From positions 136,977,017 through 137,041,016 of the forward strand of contig JAKGHH010000001.1 in the NCBI GenBank assembly GCA_022828595.1: a stretch of DNA of 64,000 bases, given 5' to 3'. Under the pieces are notes generated by a model. That model was not told the origin of the DNA. It saw only the letters and a program-made list of their open reading frames with translations, and ran no database searches. This DNA comes from Nelumbo lutea (lineage: Eukaryota; Streptophyta; Magnoliopsida; Proteales; Nelumbonaceae). Both the position numbers and the translations under genes were made by a program. This document shows, in pieces, positions 42,690 to 56,100 of this stretch (its first letter is position 1; each line of letters begins with the position of its first letter).

Positions 42690-45000
42690 TGCAATAAGAG
42701 TTTGCCATTCGGTGGAACATCTTGGTTTGTTTTATTGGATTGGGATAGAGGTTTTCTGGAGAAAAGATGATAAGAGTTTGTCATTCAGTTCTAGAAGTAT
42801 TAATATGAGACCAGTGGGATCATTAATGGGCTCCTGGGTTTATTTCCGCTTGGGTAATGCCTTATCACCTTCCTAATGAATTTTATCTTATTCTTCAACA
42901 AAAAAAAAATCTTAATGGCCCCTTGGCAAATAAGGTGTCAAATGTGCCAACCTGGTAACCATCAACTAACTTGGTAATAAATTACTAAGATGGAGTTAAA
43001 ATGACAATTTTTAATATAAAGACATCCGAAAGCCATTGGAAACAAACAACATCAGTTGACAATAAAATAATACATTGGTTTATATTACCAGACTGTGGTG
43101 GAGGTTGTTTGGAGAAAAGATTATCATATTTTGTCATTCAGTCCTAGGGGTATTAGTATGAGACCAGTGGGATGATTGTGGGGCCCTTGGGTTTTTTTCC
43201 TCTTTGGACGAGTAATAACTCCGTTGTACAAAAATATTTAACCAACACCATAATAGTCCTTATGAAATTTTTTTTGGTATTTACAGTAATTACTATACAT
43301 ATGAATTTAGCAAAATAAATTCAACAAATCATCCCTAATAGATATGATATGCCTGTCCAAAAAACATCGAACATGATCTTTGTTCGCTATTAAGAGAGAT
43401 CAAAATAAATGCTACATCTAAAAGTATGATATTGCTTTTGCATCCACATCCATCGGGGAGAACAAAGTTTTGTAGGTAGATTGAAACTCCCTTTCCAAAT
43501 CACTTGATACATTCCAAAGAGCACCACCACCTGTGACCAATAAAAATTGATTAGCATCAATATATGAGCAGTTGAATGGCCCCTTGGCAAATAAGGTACC
43601 AAATGTGCCAACCTAATGTATTCTTTTTCCTAATGAATTTTATCTTATTCTTCAACAAAAAAAAATTAGATCTTAATGGCCCCTTGGCAAATAAGGTGCC
43701 AAATGTGCCAACCTGTTAACCATCACCTAACTTGGTAAAAATTTACTAAGATAGAGTTAAAATGACAATTTTTAATATAAAGACATCCGAAAGCCATTAG
43801 AAACAAATAATATCTTTTGATAATAAAATAATACCTTTGTTTGTATTATCGGACTGTGATGAAGGTTGTTTGGAGAAAAAATTATCAGATTTTTCCATTT
43901 GGTTCTAGGTGTATTAGTATAGGACCAGTGGGATGATTGTGGGGCTCTTGGGTTTATTTCCTCTTTGGATGATGCTTTATCACTTTCCTAAGGTATTATT
44001 TTTTTAAATGAACTTTATCTTATTTTTCAAAAATATATATATATATATCTTAATGGCCCATTGGCAGAGACGGGGCCAAATGTGCCAAACTGGTAAGCAT
44101 CATTTAACTTGGTAAAACTTTACCAGGATAGAATTAAAATGACAATTTGAAATACAAAGGCATGCAAAATCCATAGAAAAGAAGCAATATCTTGTGACAA
44201 AAAAGGACTATTTCGGTTTGTATTTTGGACTGTGTTAGAGTTTGTTTAGAGAAAAGATGATAAGATTTTGCCATTCGGTTTTACAGGTATTAGTATGGGA
44301 TCTGTGAGATCAAAGTTGGGCTTTTGGAATTCTTTATGGATTATCACCATCCTAATGTATTATTTTTTCTAATTAATTTTATCTTATTTTTCATCAAAAA
44401 AAAATCTTAATGGCCTCTTGGAAAATAAGGTGCCAAATGTGCCAACCTGGTAACCATCACCTAATTTGGTAAAAATTTACCAAGATAGAGTTAAAATGAT
44501 AATTTTTAATATAAAGACATCCGAAAGCCTTTGGAAACAAACCATATCTTTTGATAATAAAACAATACCTTTGTTTGTATTATCGGATTGTGATGGAGGT
44601 TGTTTGGAGAAAAGATTATCAGATTTTTCCATTTGGTTCTAGGGGTATTAGTATAGGACCAGTAGGGTGATTGTGGGGTTCTTGGGTTTATTTCCTCTTT
44701 GGGTGATGCTTTATCACCTTCCTAAGGTATTCTTTTTTTAAATGAATTTTGTTTTATTTTTCAAAAAAAAAAACCTTAATGGTCCATTGGCAGAGATGGG
44801 GCCAAATGTGCCAACCTGGTAAGCATCATCTAACTTGGTAAAACTTTACCGAGATAGAATTAAAATGACAATTTGAAATACAACGTCATGCAAAAGCAAT
44901 AGAAAAAAAAGCAATATCATTTGACAATAAAGCAATATCTTGGTTTGTTTTTTGGAATATGACAGAGGTTGTTTGGAGAAGAGGTACGATTTTATTAACT
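42690..45000 (+). repeat. ~370-bp retroposon-tail repeat, right array (at least 5 units, opposite orientation)
   Basis: A-runs or A-rich ends at about 42899, 43657, 44030, 44396 and 44762 give spacings near 370 bp in the last four. Each unit runs GCCAAATGTGCCAACCTGGT, TAACTTGGTAAA, AAAATGACAATTTTTAATA, GAGGTTGTTTGGAGAAAAGA, GAATTTTATCTTATT then A-run. Opposite in orientation to 40345-41190. Confidence 0.8.
43375..43575 (-). pseudogene. Unrecognised gene fragment, inverted copy
   Basis: Reverse-complement match to 41680-41910 (GCTCATATATTGATGCTAAT onward), without the 45-bp internal duplication, flanked by the right-array repeat units. Confidence 0.6.
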
Positions 45001-45859
45001 CCAAAATTTGTATTAGCTATAGACAATCATTGTTATGCATGGTCCTATTTATCTGATCCCATATAAGTTTAAGCACAATGAGGAATTTTTGCAAGCATAT
45101 AATTGTTGCTTACTAGATTTTGGTGGATGATTCAATTTGGTTGACCACCAATTTGAGAAGATTTTGTGTAATTCTAGGTTTGTTGTGTCCTATAGGTTGA
45201 TGGTTCTAAAAGTAGCTCGACTTTTAAGGGATCAACCTCCATTTACTAGCATGAACCCTTAAAATTCTTTGTGTCTTCCAGGTTTGTTGTGTCCTCCAGG
45301 TTGGGGGAAAAACAGTTTTGGAGGAAAATGGAACCGGTCAAGTGACCAGTTCCCGGTTTTTCCAGTCCGACTATCTGATTCGGTCTGGTTTTGAAAACAG
45401 TTGTTCAAAATGAATCATTCTTATAGTTGGTTAATTCTATCAATTGGATTGATTTTTTGTGTAAATTAAAATTCTTTAATGTATAGAATTATAGATTATA
45501 TACTAAACACTTTTGGATAAGTGTAAATAGAACCATGGATGAAGCTTTACCATCTAAAGGTTTCAAAAATAGTTGAAATAGGACAAAATACAAGGAATAT
45601 AGTTCAATAAGTAAATAGAAGGAATTATCCTAAACTTCTTATGGAACAAATTAACATCACAACCACAGTAAATGGATCTCAATTCTACAATTGCAGATAT
45701 GATTTCTGCTCTAACCTCAAGTGGGTGAATTCATGAATATAAATAAATTTCTACAAATTAAATTTCTCAACGATCTCTTTACCGATGATTCAGTTCTTAA
45801 TTAAACAAATAATCAAGTTAAAAGCTATCTGTGGTTATAAATATTGAGGAACCAAATAC
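45001..45859. other. Intergenic or intronic stretch downstream of the HCNGP-like exon
   Basis: Includes a GGTTTTTCCAGTCCGACTAT-type MITE remnant near 45300-45400. No further HCNGP-like exon was recognised here. Confidence 0.5.
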
Positions 45860-46235
45860 CTTAGCTTCGGGAGACATAGTGGTTTCGTCTTCGGTGTAAT
45901 CGACGATTGCCAAAGACCCTTTTTTCATTCCCTGACCATCCGAAAGATTGGCATGCTATGGAGGTGGAACCTGCTGAAACGGTGAGGGTGGAAGTGACGT
46001 TTGGGGCTGCTACAGCCCTATCGCTTTGGGGGGTCGAATTATCGTTGGGAAGGGAAGCTTCATACTGAGGAGTAGTAGCGGCTTCAGGGGCAGATGCAGA
46101 AACAACCGCGTCTTCTTTGTTTTCTACATCTTCTCCTTCTTCTTCTTCTTCATCGAGATCCTCCATGTCCTCATCTTTGTCATTGTGCATGGACAATAGA
46201 GAGATACCTTCGGATGCCTTCTTCTTGGAAGCCAT
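45860..46235 (-). pseudogene. HCNGP-like (SAP30BP family) first exon with a one-base frameshift
   Basis: Starts MASKKKASEGISLLSMHNDK, the typical start of plant HCNGP-like transcriptional regulators, then an acidic run (DLDEEEEEGEDVENKEDA). The family's next conserved block, GSLAIVDYTEDE...MSPEA, is present at about 45930-45863 but one frame off. The shift falls at or near a run of six A (near 45930); one A fewer would join the two parts. The exon ends AAG|GTATTT. Whether this is a true mutation, a sequencing error or a fragment cannot be told. The remaining exons are not seen to the left. Nuclear protein; role in transcription or splicing inferred from family. Confidence 0.7.
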
Positions 46236-46259
46236 GGAAGCTAGGGTTTTGTTCCTCAA

Positions 46260-46620
46260 AAATTTAATTTAATGGAGAAAGAAGGAAACTTTGGAGTTGT
46301 CCTCTACTAACGCTTGTCTGAGAAGACGAAGGTTAAAGATGGAAAGGAACGCCGTTGGGGAGAATGAGGGGGAGCGAGGGAGGAGAAAATGAGGGTGGGA
46401 AAGAGGAGCGATGTTGGGGAGGAGAACTTGCAGTTGCAATTGCAGAAGCAGTCGAAGAGAAGAGAGTTGAAAGTGTGAGAAAACGAAAGTTGCAGTTGGA
46501 GAAGTAGTCGAAGAGAAGAGAGTTGAGAGTGTGAGAGAACAAAATAGAGAATAGGGAGGGCGGGAGAGAACAATGGTCATGGGCCCTAATAGGGTCATTT
46601 TAGTCTTTGCAATTTAAAGG
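46260..46620 (-). promoter_or_regulatory. Likely 5' UTR/promoter of the HCNGP-like gene with 56-bp tandem repeat
   Basis: Purine-rich sequence on plus. AGTCGAAGAGAAGAGAGTTG occurs at 46450 and 46506, a 56-bp period. The open frames here are low-complexity and not genes. The promoter role is inferred only from position. Confidence 0.4.
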
Positions 46621-47295
46621 TAAATTTCAAATTTAAATAAATATTATTGTGACATGTAATCCGAGTTGGATTGCCACCTCACAGGAAAAGCATAGGTAAA
46701 AGTGTGATGCTTACATGGCGTGGGAATTGGTCTTATAATTTCAAAAGTTGAATTTGAGAGTCATTGTAAATTCTGTATGGGCTGGCCTGGTGTTCAGATT
46801 TCTGCAATGGGCCTGCTCGTACTTTTCCCTATATTTTTTGACCAACTTACATCTCAGTTCTTTGGACATTTCCCACAACCCCCTAACCAGAAGCCTCCCC
46901 CAAACCACCTTTCAACAAGCTCACTAGCTAGTTTTCTACTTAAACTACCTTCCAATCTATTGGAGATGGTTACGTTATCTAGGCTTCTATTGCAATTTTT
47001 GTTTCAAGAGACACCCCAGTTAGAGGTGGTTGAGCTAAGTGGTAAGTGGTAACATGATCAACGGAGTGCTTAAGGGTTGGTTTTTCCAATTCCAGTATTT
47101 GCAATAGGTCATTCCGTCTATGCTTGGCTGCTTGCCTTTGCAGAAACCTAACTCGAATTGTGATAATTTTTGGCCCTAGAGTTAATATTTGGTTTTGTTT
47201 TTTCTTATTGTCAAACGGTGTAATAGCCGGAATGGTCATCCAGTGCTAGCTAAGAAGATTGGTGTCAAGTTTGGTTATGGATTTCTGGAATGAGA
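46621..47295. other. Intergenic stretch, nothing recognised
   Basis: A 110-codon frame at 46720-47052 has no recognisable domain and is probably chance. Confidence 0.5.
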
Positions 47296-47304
47296 TAAGA
47301 GATA

Positions 47305-48860
47305 GGGTAAAATACAAAAACCTTCCCTGAAGCTTTTAAAAATCATAAAAACCTCCTCCATTGTTTCATTATAACAAATACCTCCCTTCAACATTTGAGA
47401 AATTCAACAGAAACCTCCCTTCCCTCACTGATTTAGACGGAAAACGTTAAGTTGATGCATCAATTTTTTCTATATACCAATTTTACCATTTTGTAATTTG
47501 TTTTACAGACAATATTACTCAAATAACCCCGTTTTAAACTCAACAAAACACCCAATCGACCCTAAGATAGATGACTCAGAGGAGCCATGTTCGAAATATA
47601 TCCATCATCTCAAGAAGAGTGAAACCCCAAAAGAACATCGACTCTCTTAATCTTCTAACCCTTTAAACCCTGATCCCTAGCAAGAGATAAACTTTGTTAT
47701 TGTGGATTTCTTCTCTCCAGGCTGTGGAGGATGCAAAGCTTTCCATCTGACGGTATGATTAATCTCTACCATTATTCATCATAAGGAAGCAAATATTAGT
47801 GCCATTCTTTTCTTTATTTTCTTCTTCCAAAGTTGAAATTCGATACCAAAATCAAAGAAAAGGGTTTCACGGGCTTAAATCTAAACTTTTGTTTTGTTCT
47901 TTTTCTTTATACAGGTATGTCAATTTGCAGAGATGAACCCAGATGTACAATTTCTTCAAATGAACTGAGGAGGAAAAAGAGCTCCTTGCTTTGGCTGCTC
48001 ATGTTAATAACTTAATATACAGATCAACATGGGTACTGAAAGCCTAGAATAAAGACCAGAGGGGAGTCAACTGTTCTGTATCTTTTTGCACGTACTTGAA
48101 GTATTGAACAGTTGATGCTGAACCGTTTTCCCAGCTCTCAGTTTCCCACTATTTTACTTAATCTATACAACATTAATAATAATGGTTGCTTCTTTCATTT
48201 CTTCCCAAGAGTGAAAAGCAAAAGTGTGTGTCTGGAGTGCAATTTATCTTAAATTTTGAAAGAGCAATGGATATTCAAGGTTAATATCATCAGAGCATGG
48301 CTATATCTGCAAAATAATCATCGAAGCTGATAGAAAAGATTCTAAAAGCATATCCGCACACTTTATGCATATAGCTAAATATCTTGAAGAGGTTTAGACC
48401 TCTAGATTCACTTGAATCCTTGACTCTAGGGAAGAAATGAAATATTCCCATGAAGAACAGTTGAAGCTTTAAAAAACGGATGGAATATTCATTGGTGAAG
48501 AATAGTCGAAGTTGTATGTTTATTTTAAATCACCGGTAAAGAATAGTCACCGGTGAAGAGCAGTTGCTGGAAAACAAATGGAATATTCCGAGAAGTCGAA
48601 CATTGTGAGCAATGGCTCGCTGCAAGTGTTAGGGTTTACGTTCTTTTGCTCTGACAAAAAAGAATAGTAAATTTGAGTGAGATGTTAGGCAAATATGTTA
48701 TTTTCTGAAATCTTTAAATGATGCCTCAGGGATAATTTCATAAATATTGACATTTTCCATGAATCAGTGATGGAAAGGTAGGGTTTTGTTGAGTTTCTCA
48801 AAAGTTCAAGGGAGTTATTTGTTACACTGAAACTATAGGGGAGGTTTTTGTATTTTACCC
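47305..48860. mobile_element. Mutator-like element carrying host gene sequence (Pack-MULE), 1,556 bp
   Basis: Both ends begin GGGTAAAATACAAAAACCT when read inward, and similarity extends beyond 100 bases (AACAAATA-CTCCCTT, TTTGAGAAA-TCAAC) with gaps. The 9-bp flanks TAAGAGATA (47296-47304) and TAACAGAAA (48861-48869) agree at seven positions, the target-duplication length of Mutator elements. No transposase inside; it carries an ACHT thioredoxin fragment. Confidence 0.75.
47680..48010 (+). pseudogene. ACHT-type thioredoxin fragment (captured, intron retained)
   Basis: Exon piece to 47752 reads FVIVDFFSPGCGGCKAFHLT, with the CGGC active site typical of plastid atypical Cys/His-rich thioredoxins (classical thioredoxins have WCGPC). 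A GT-AG intron (47753-47914) follows, then VCQFAEMNPDVQFLQMN (47915-47965). After a frame change comes EEEKELLALAA (about 47968-48000), which in the family lies much nearer the C terminus, so the segment between is deleted. Retention of the intron means capture at DNA level. Not functional. Confidence 0.75.
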
Positions 48861-48882
48861 TAACAGAAATAAAGAACATAGT

Positions 48883-48884
<2 letters not shown>

Positions 48885-48950
<66 letters not shown>
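48885..48950 (+). repeat. (TA)n(GA)n compound microsatellite
   Basis: About 36 bases of TA followed by about 29 bases of GA, just outside the right end of the Pack-MULE. Confidence 0.95.
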
Positions 48951-48955
<5 letters not shown>

Positions 48956-49194
48956 CTTTTGGGGGCTAAGGGACTGCTGCTATCAAGTTCTCTCACAATC
49001 GTCCGAACAGGGTAGGGTTTGTTGGAACCCAAAAATCACTACAAAAGACAATAAAGGGTATTTTAGGAATTTTTGAAAAATATATCAGTCATGTGATGTC
49101 ACATGTGAATGAGTGTAACGAAAAGTTAATGATAGGGGAGGTTTTAGACAATTGTCAAAAAACTTAAGGGTACTTTAATACAATATGTAAACAA

Positions 49195-49526
49195 TAGACC
49201 TGTTCATGGGCCGAGTAGCCCGACGGGCCGGCCCAGCCTTCGAACGGACTTGCGCATGGACCTTAGCCTATAGGCTTGACATCGGGCCTAAAAGCATGAG
49301 CCCAACTATTTTATGGCCCGAGCTCGGGATTTGTCACAAAGCCCGGCCCGACCTGACTTTTATATCCCTTTAAACACTAATAATCCTAAATCAACTACTC
49401 ACTCATCTCATTCTCAATTTCCCAACCTCAAGTTTCAGCCTCTTAGGTCTCAACTCTCAAGAACTTACAAACCGTCTCAGAGGTGAACTCAGCACCGACA
49501 CCACCAGTGAACTACGGCGGTGAGTT

Positions 49527-49568
<42 letters not shown>

Positions 49569-50006
49569 GTTCTCATTCTCACTAGTGAACATCGACGGTG
49601 AGTTCTCTCTCTCTCTCCCCCCCCCCCACCCCCATCTTCTCACTTCTCAATGTTCTCATTCTCACTAGTGAACACCGGTGCCACCAGTGAACTCAAGCAA
49701 ACTCATTCTCACTAGTGAACACCAGCACCACCAGTGAACTCCAATGTGCTCAAGTAAACTCATTCTCACCAGTGAACTCCAATGAACTCAAGCGAACTCA
49801 TTCTCACCAGTGAACACCCGCGCCACCAGTGAACTCTAGCGAACTCACGATGCAATCTTTAATAAAAGTGAAAAAAAAAATAATTGTTAGGTCGGGCTTC
49901 ATGCTCGGGCCCAAGCTTCGGGCTTTTTAAGAGGGTCGGGCTCAGGCCTGAAAAAATCTTGTTAATGAGTAAAAGCCCGGCCCGGCCTAGCCCATGAACA
50001 AGTCTA
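49195..50006. mobile_element. hAT-type non-autonomous element, 812 bp, perfect 8-bp target duplication
   Basis: Left end TAGACCTGTTCATGGGCC, right end (other strand) TAGACTTGTTCATGGGCT. Flanked by GTAAACAA at 49187-49194 and 50007-50014. Subterminal parts are rich in CCCGGCCCG-type words. The interior is a CT microsatellite and a minisatellite rather than a transposase. Confidence 0.9.
49523..49860 (+). repeat. CT microsatellite and CTCACTAGTGAAC minisatellite inside the hAT element
   Basis: CT runs at 49523-49565 and 49601-49617, a C-run to about 49627, then repeated CTCATTCTCACTAGTGAAC and CCACCAGTGAACTC units to about 49845. Confidence 0.85.
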
Positions 50007-50079
50007 GTAAACAATAAGGGTAGAGTTAGTCAATTTCCTAAAGCTTAGGGATACTTTAAGGAATTTCCCATAGTTAAAT

Positions 50080-52050
<1,971 letters not shown>

Positions 52051-52052
52051 AA

Positions 52053-53122
52053 GGAAAAATTATAGTCAAAGTCGGTTGTACATTTAAAATTAGGTTGCAG
52101 GTTGGTCAAAAAGCCAACAAAACTCTAACAACCCGCTCTACATTTCAAATTAGAAAAACACTCGCCATGTCATCGAAGGCTTATGTGGCTGTTGCCAACA
52201 TGGGACTCTTAGTCCATGTTGGACACAACAAAAAACCTATACCGAAAAGAAGTTTTTAGTTTCTCTCCCACTTCCTTTGTTCCTCGATCTCCCTCCCTTC
52301 TCTCTCACTCTCATAGTCATCTCTCGATCTCCCACTCCCTTTGTCTCTCCAACTCTCTCAGCTTCAGTCTATAGCCAAATCAAAACCTCTCTCTCCCTCC
52401 ATCTCACCCTCTCTCTCTATTGTTCTCTCTCAATCTTTCTCATTCTTCTCCCTCACTCTCCCTCTCAATCAATATCTCCTTCTCCCTCAACCTCTATCGT
52501 TCTCCAGTTAGTGTAAATTTCATAGCCAAGTGCTTCTTATGAATTTTTATCAAATTGATACAATAATTTTTGAACCATACCAAGTTGATCTCATGTTCTT
52601 TTATATCATCTGATTAATACCATATAAGTGTTTAAGAAAGTAAAAAAATGAGAGCGGGAGCGGGAGAGAAAAATGAGGGATACTGATAGAAATTAAGGAA
52701 GAATGGGAGATCAATCGAGAAAGAAAATGAGAGAGATTGAGGGAGAACGATAGACAGAGAGAGAATGAGATTAATTGATATAGAGAACATAATACAGAAA
52801 CCAAAAACAATTTTTGTTTATTTTCAAATCGCATAGCCGTTGAGCAAATAAAGATGATTGAGAGAGAGGATAGAGACTGAAAACCTTTTTTTTTTTTTTC
52901 AATCACCCAACATTAAAGGGCATTTTTAGTATAAGCTTTTTGTTGTGTCCAATATGGATTAAGAGTCCCATGTTGGCAACAACCACATAATTAAGCCTCT
53001 GATAACATGGCAAGGGATTTTATAAATTGAAATATAGAGCTAGTTATCAAAGTTTTGTTGGTTTATGGACCAACTTGTAGCCTAATTTTAAATGTACAAT
53101 CAGCTCTGACTATAATTTTTCC
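52053..53122. mobile_element. Mutator-type non-autonomous element, 1,070 bp, ~190-bp inverted ends
   Basis: Ends read inward begin GGAAAAATTATAGTC and remain alignable for about 190 bases (TGTACATTTAAAATTAGG; CCAACATGGGACTCTTA). Flanks AAATTTAAA (52044-52052) and TAATTTAAA (53123-53131) form a 9-bp duplication with one mismatch. The interior arms are CT-rich (52262-52500) and GA-rich (52640-52790), so the whole element could form a long hairpin. Confidence 0.8.
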
Positions 53123-53131
53123 TAATTTAAA

Positions 53132-53990
53132 ACTAATCCAAAAGCAAAGCTATTTTCTTATCTAGATGGTGGGTTAGCGATCTAACTTTTCAAAGAAGCC
53201 CATAGTGTCATAATTGAACAATAAATACTTAAGTTTATTTTTAATCATATTGTTAGTTTTGTTAATTTTCAATTTCTATCTTAACTATGATATATCTAAA
53301 ATTCAAGTAATTAATATGAAGAAAAATTTTATCACATGCAATGCATGTGCTTAATTACTAGTAATATAAAAAGTATGAATGAGGGTGTGGAACCTTTGAC
53401 TAAAAAGCCCTATTTTTTATTTAGTCCATCTCTAATTATGAGAGTTGAAAATGTAATTTCAATTAATAATGGTTTTGACCTCATATGATACCCTCTCATT
53501 AACTCTTTTATTCAAGGTATTAACTCTCACTCTCAATTATTAAATCCCATATTTAAGTTAATTTTCACTAATAAATGCTACTAATTAGATCTATGTCTAG
53601 TACTTTTAACAATATAAACCCATATATTTTAAAACTTAATAGAAAAATCATTCTTTATTCAATTGATGACTAAGAAATTCAACTATTCGAATCAAATTGG
53701 CCAACCCATGAAATCTAAGTTATATAATACAATTTTTAAATAGAAATAAATAGGGTAAATTTCTTAAACTACCCTACTATTTTTGACAATTGACTAATAC
53801 TTCCCTTACTGTTAGTGCATGTTAGCAGAAAGACAAAAAAGACTATTTTACCCTTTATTCTTCTTCAATTTTTCAAAATAAAATAGGGAAAGGAAAAAGA
53901 AATTTTGGTTCATCAAACCCTGTTGGAGCTCCTGCAATTGGTTGACATTTTAGGAATTTTTAATTGGGTTTCTTGAATCAACTTATAAAA
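53132..53990. repeat. AT-rich dispersed repeat, further copies
   Basis: Same family as 50080-52050. From 53755 the sequence AGGGTAAATTTCTTAAACTA resembles material flanking the hAT element at 49.1 and 50.0 kb. Confidence 0.45.
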
Positions 53991-54022
53991 TAATAAAATT
54001 CTAAAATCTTATTCCTTTTCGG

Positions 54023-54428
54023 CCTTCTATGGATTGAAGGAAAGTTGGTGTTTTAGAGATAGGTAGCCAGATTTTGTAGAAAATAGTTCTGTTTCCAGGG
54101 CTGCACCGCTCGTGCACTACAATTTTCATTTCCAATTCTTAAGGCCTACATTGCGGATTTTGTTTATAAGGGAGATCTATGTGTACGCTTAGCCCCCTTT
54201 CAGCAGTGGCAAACTGAGAAAGAGTTCATGATCGTGGGTTGCTAAACAGAAGTTTAGCAGAAAATGGAAATTGTAGTGCGAGTGTTTCAGAGATAGGATT
54301 GAAGGAAAGCAGCAAACTGAGAAGGAGGCCTTCCATGGATTGAAGGAAAGCAGATGTTTCAGAGATAGGTAGCCAGATTCTGCAGAAAATAGTTTTGTTT
54401 CCGGGGCCGCACCGCTCGTGCACTGAAT
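54023..54428 (+). repeat. Direct repeat pair, ~100 bp each, 306 bp apart
   Basis: ATGGATTGAAGGAAAG at 54029 and 54335, and GCACCGCTCGTGCACT ending 54118 and 54424; the material between differs by a few bases. Confidence 0.8.
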
Positions 54429-54439
54429 TGGACTTGACA

Positions 54440-55390
54440 ATGGAGACTAGCTGATATGACGTCCGTTTGTCGAGCCTCTCTTTTGCTGGTACTCGGGCAG
54501 AGCGGTGTGTCCTGCTGCAGTTGTCGCGCTCAAGGGACCAGACTGAGGAGTTCGATCTCCTAGGTGATTGTTGCCTTTCTTGGTCAAACCGTGCCCTATC
54601 CTTTTCTGACTGACACTTTTTGGGGTCCTCCTAGCGAGGATCGGTCGCAGTAAGCCTCGAGGCAAGAGGGAGACAGTCTAAGGAGGTTGCGTTGTAGATC
54701 CCAGTGTTTACATCATTGTCAGGATCTGGTCAACCTTCTGTTGCATCGCCTAGAACTGGGCAGGGCCAACTGTGGCCTATGGCTGAGGTTGGTGCTGAAA
54801 CTCACACGGCGGGGGACTGCAATGAGAGCGGGATCCTTGATATGGGGATCGGCCTATAAAGCAGTCAAATGTGTTTCTTAGCATCTTTCTTAATTGCACA
54901 GAAAGAGGGTTTGGAATGGTTTTTTGTGCGAGAACTGTCTGAGGTGGTTCTTGAATCAAGATCGTAGTCAGATAATCCTGCTAACTAGACGAGGCCAAGG
55001 TGAAAGTAAGAAGCTGCACAGCAAGAACTAAAACCAAGAATAGAGTCAGAGGCTCGAGGAGTTATTCCCCGAGGGCAATTGGGCCAAGTAGTTGAGAGAA
55101 CAGTGCTAGTCTGAGCAGAACAATAGTATGGGTGCTAAAAAGTCAAAAGTGGAATCCCTTACCTTGAGTGGGAGTTACTTTTTTATAGCCGAAGATCCGT
55201 GTCCTGGTCGGATGAGGCTTCCGGGGTTGTCGGGATGAGGTTGCCCACTTAGGTCTTCGGGATAAGACCTAATCCCTAGCGGAATTGTCCTCATCCGTAT
55301 GATGTTCTCTTGCCTTGGTCGTGCTTATCCATATGACATGGTACTGATGTGGCCGATGAGATAAGATGGCTATGAAGGTGAAATGTGGCA
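54440..55390. other. GC-richer unclassified stretch, possibly a retroelement relic
   Basis: Composition differs from the AT-rich surroundings. A minus-strand TATA-like GGCTATAAAAAAGT lies near 55190, and the sequence is rich in GAGGCTTCC / CCTCATCC words. No gag, pol or conserved host domain was recognised. Confidence 0.35.
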
Positions 55391-55855
55391 TACAAGACCA
55401 GCTCAACCATAACCCAAACAATGGGTATTCTAATTAAGATTTGTTTTCAATGAATGCTATGGGAATTAATTCCTTGAATATAAGATTTAATGAGAGGAAT
55501 TTGAATGAAGAGAAAAGGCAGTAGTTCAAATTATATTTCTATCCTTACAATTAGAGAGAGACCAAATTCAAAAATTGGGATAATTTAATAAAAAAAAAGT
55601 TTCACACAATCATTCACACACTTTCAATAGTAGTTTAGATAAGATATAGATTCTAAGATCAGCCCCTCATATTGCTTCCCAACTCCAAATTTGAATTAAA
55701 TATGCCCCTGACGGCATATATGATTAATATTTGTCCACAAGCTAATAGTTTCTAGGTTGAGTGCATGAACATAATTAGACAACTAATGAAGCTGATAAAA
55801 GCATGGATGCTTTGGCGTGAGCCAACAGAACCTACCATTCTCTAACTCTAAAGGA

Positions 55856-56100
55856 TTTTGCTTGTAATGCAATTTCATTTGTATTTATGCAAAAGTATGG
55901 GACTACAATTAAATTGATTGCAAAATTTGATTTACTTCTATTTTAAGTTTCACTTTATTTTATTTGTTTGCGATGTAAATTAAATTAAAAATAAATAAAG
56001 CAAAGTGAAATGAAGCTCAAAGCAAAAGTAAATCATATTCGATCAGATTCATACCTCATTGCATTTGTATTAGTGCAAATGAAATTGCATTGCAAAACTA
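55856..56100. mobile_element. Foldback MITE, ~245 bp
   Basis: The left arm (TAATGCAATTTCATTTGTAT ... TTGATTTACTTCTATTTTAA) and right arm are inverted along nearly the whole length, e.g. TGCAAATGAAATTGCATTGC at 56075 and AAAAGTAAATCATATTCG near 56024. The termini and target duplication are not clear. Confidence 0.7.

Noticed and set aside
40345..45000. Interspaced repeats as a possible CRISPR-like array
   Set aside because: Units are ~370 bp, diverged and carry retroposon-like A-tails in a plant nuclear context.
46269..46598. Three overlapping Ser/Leu/Phe-rich minus-strand frames
   Set aside because: Low-complexity CT-rich sequence in several frames at once; better seen as leader or promoter of the HCNGP-like exon.
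46720..47052. 110-codon plus-strand frame
   Set aside because: No domain, odd composition and no flanking signals recognised.
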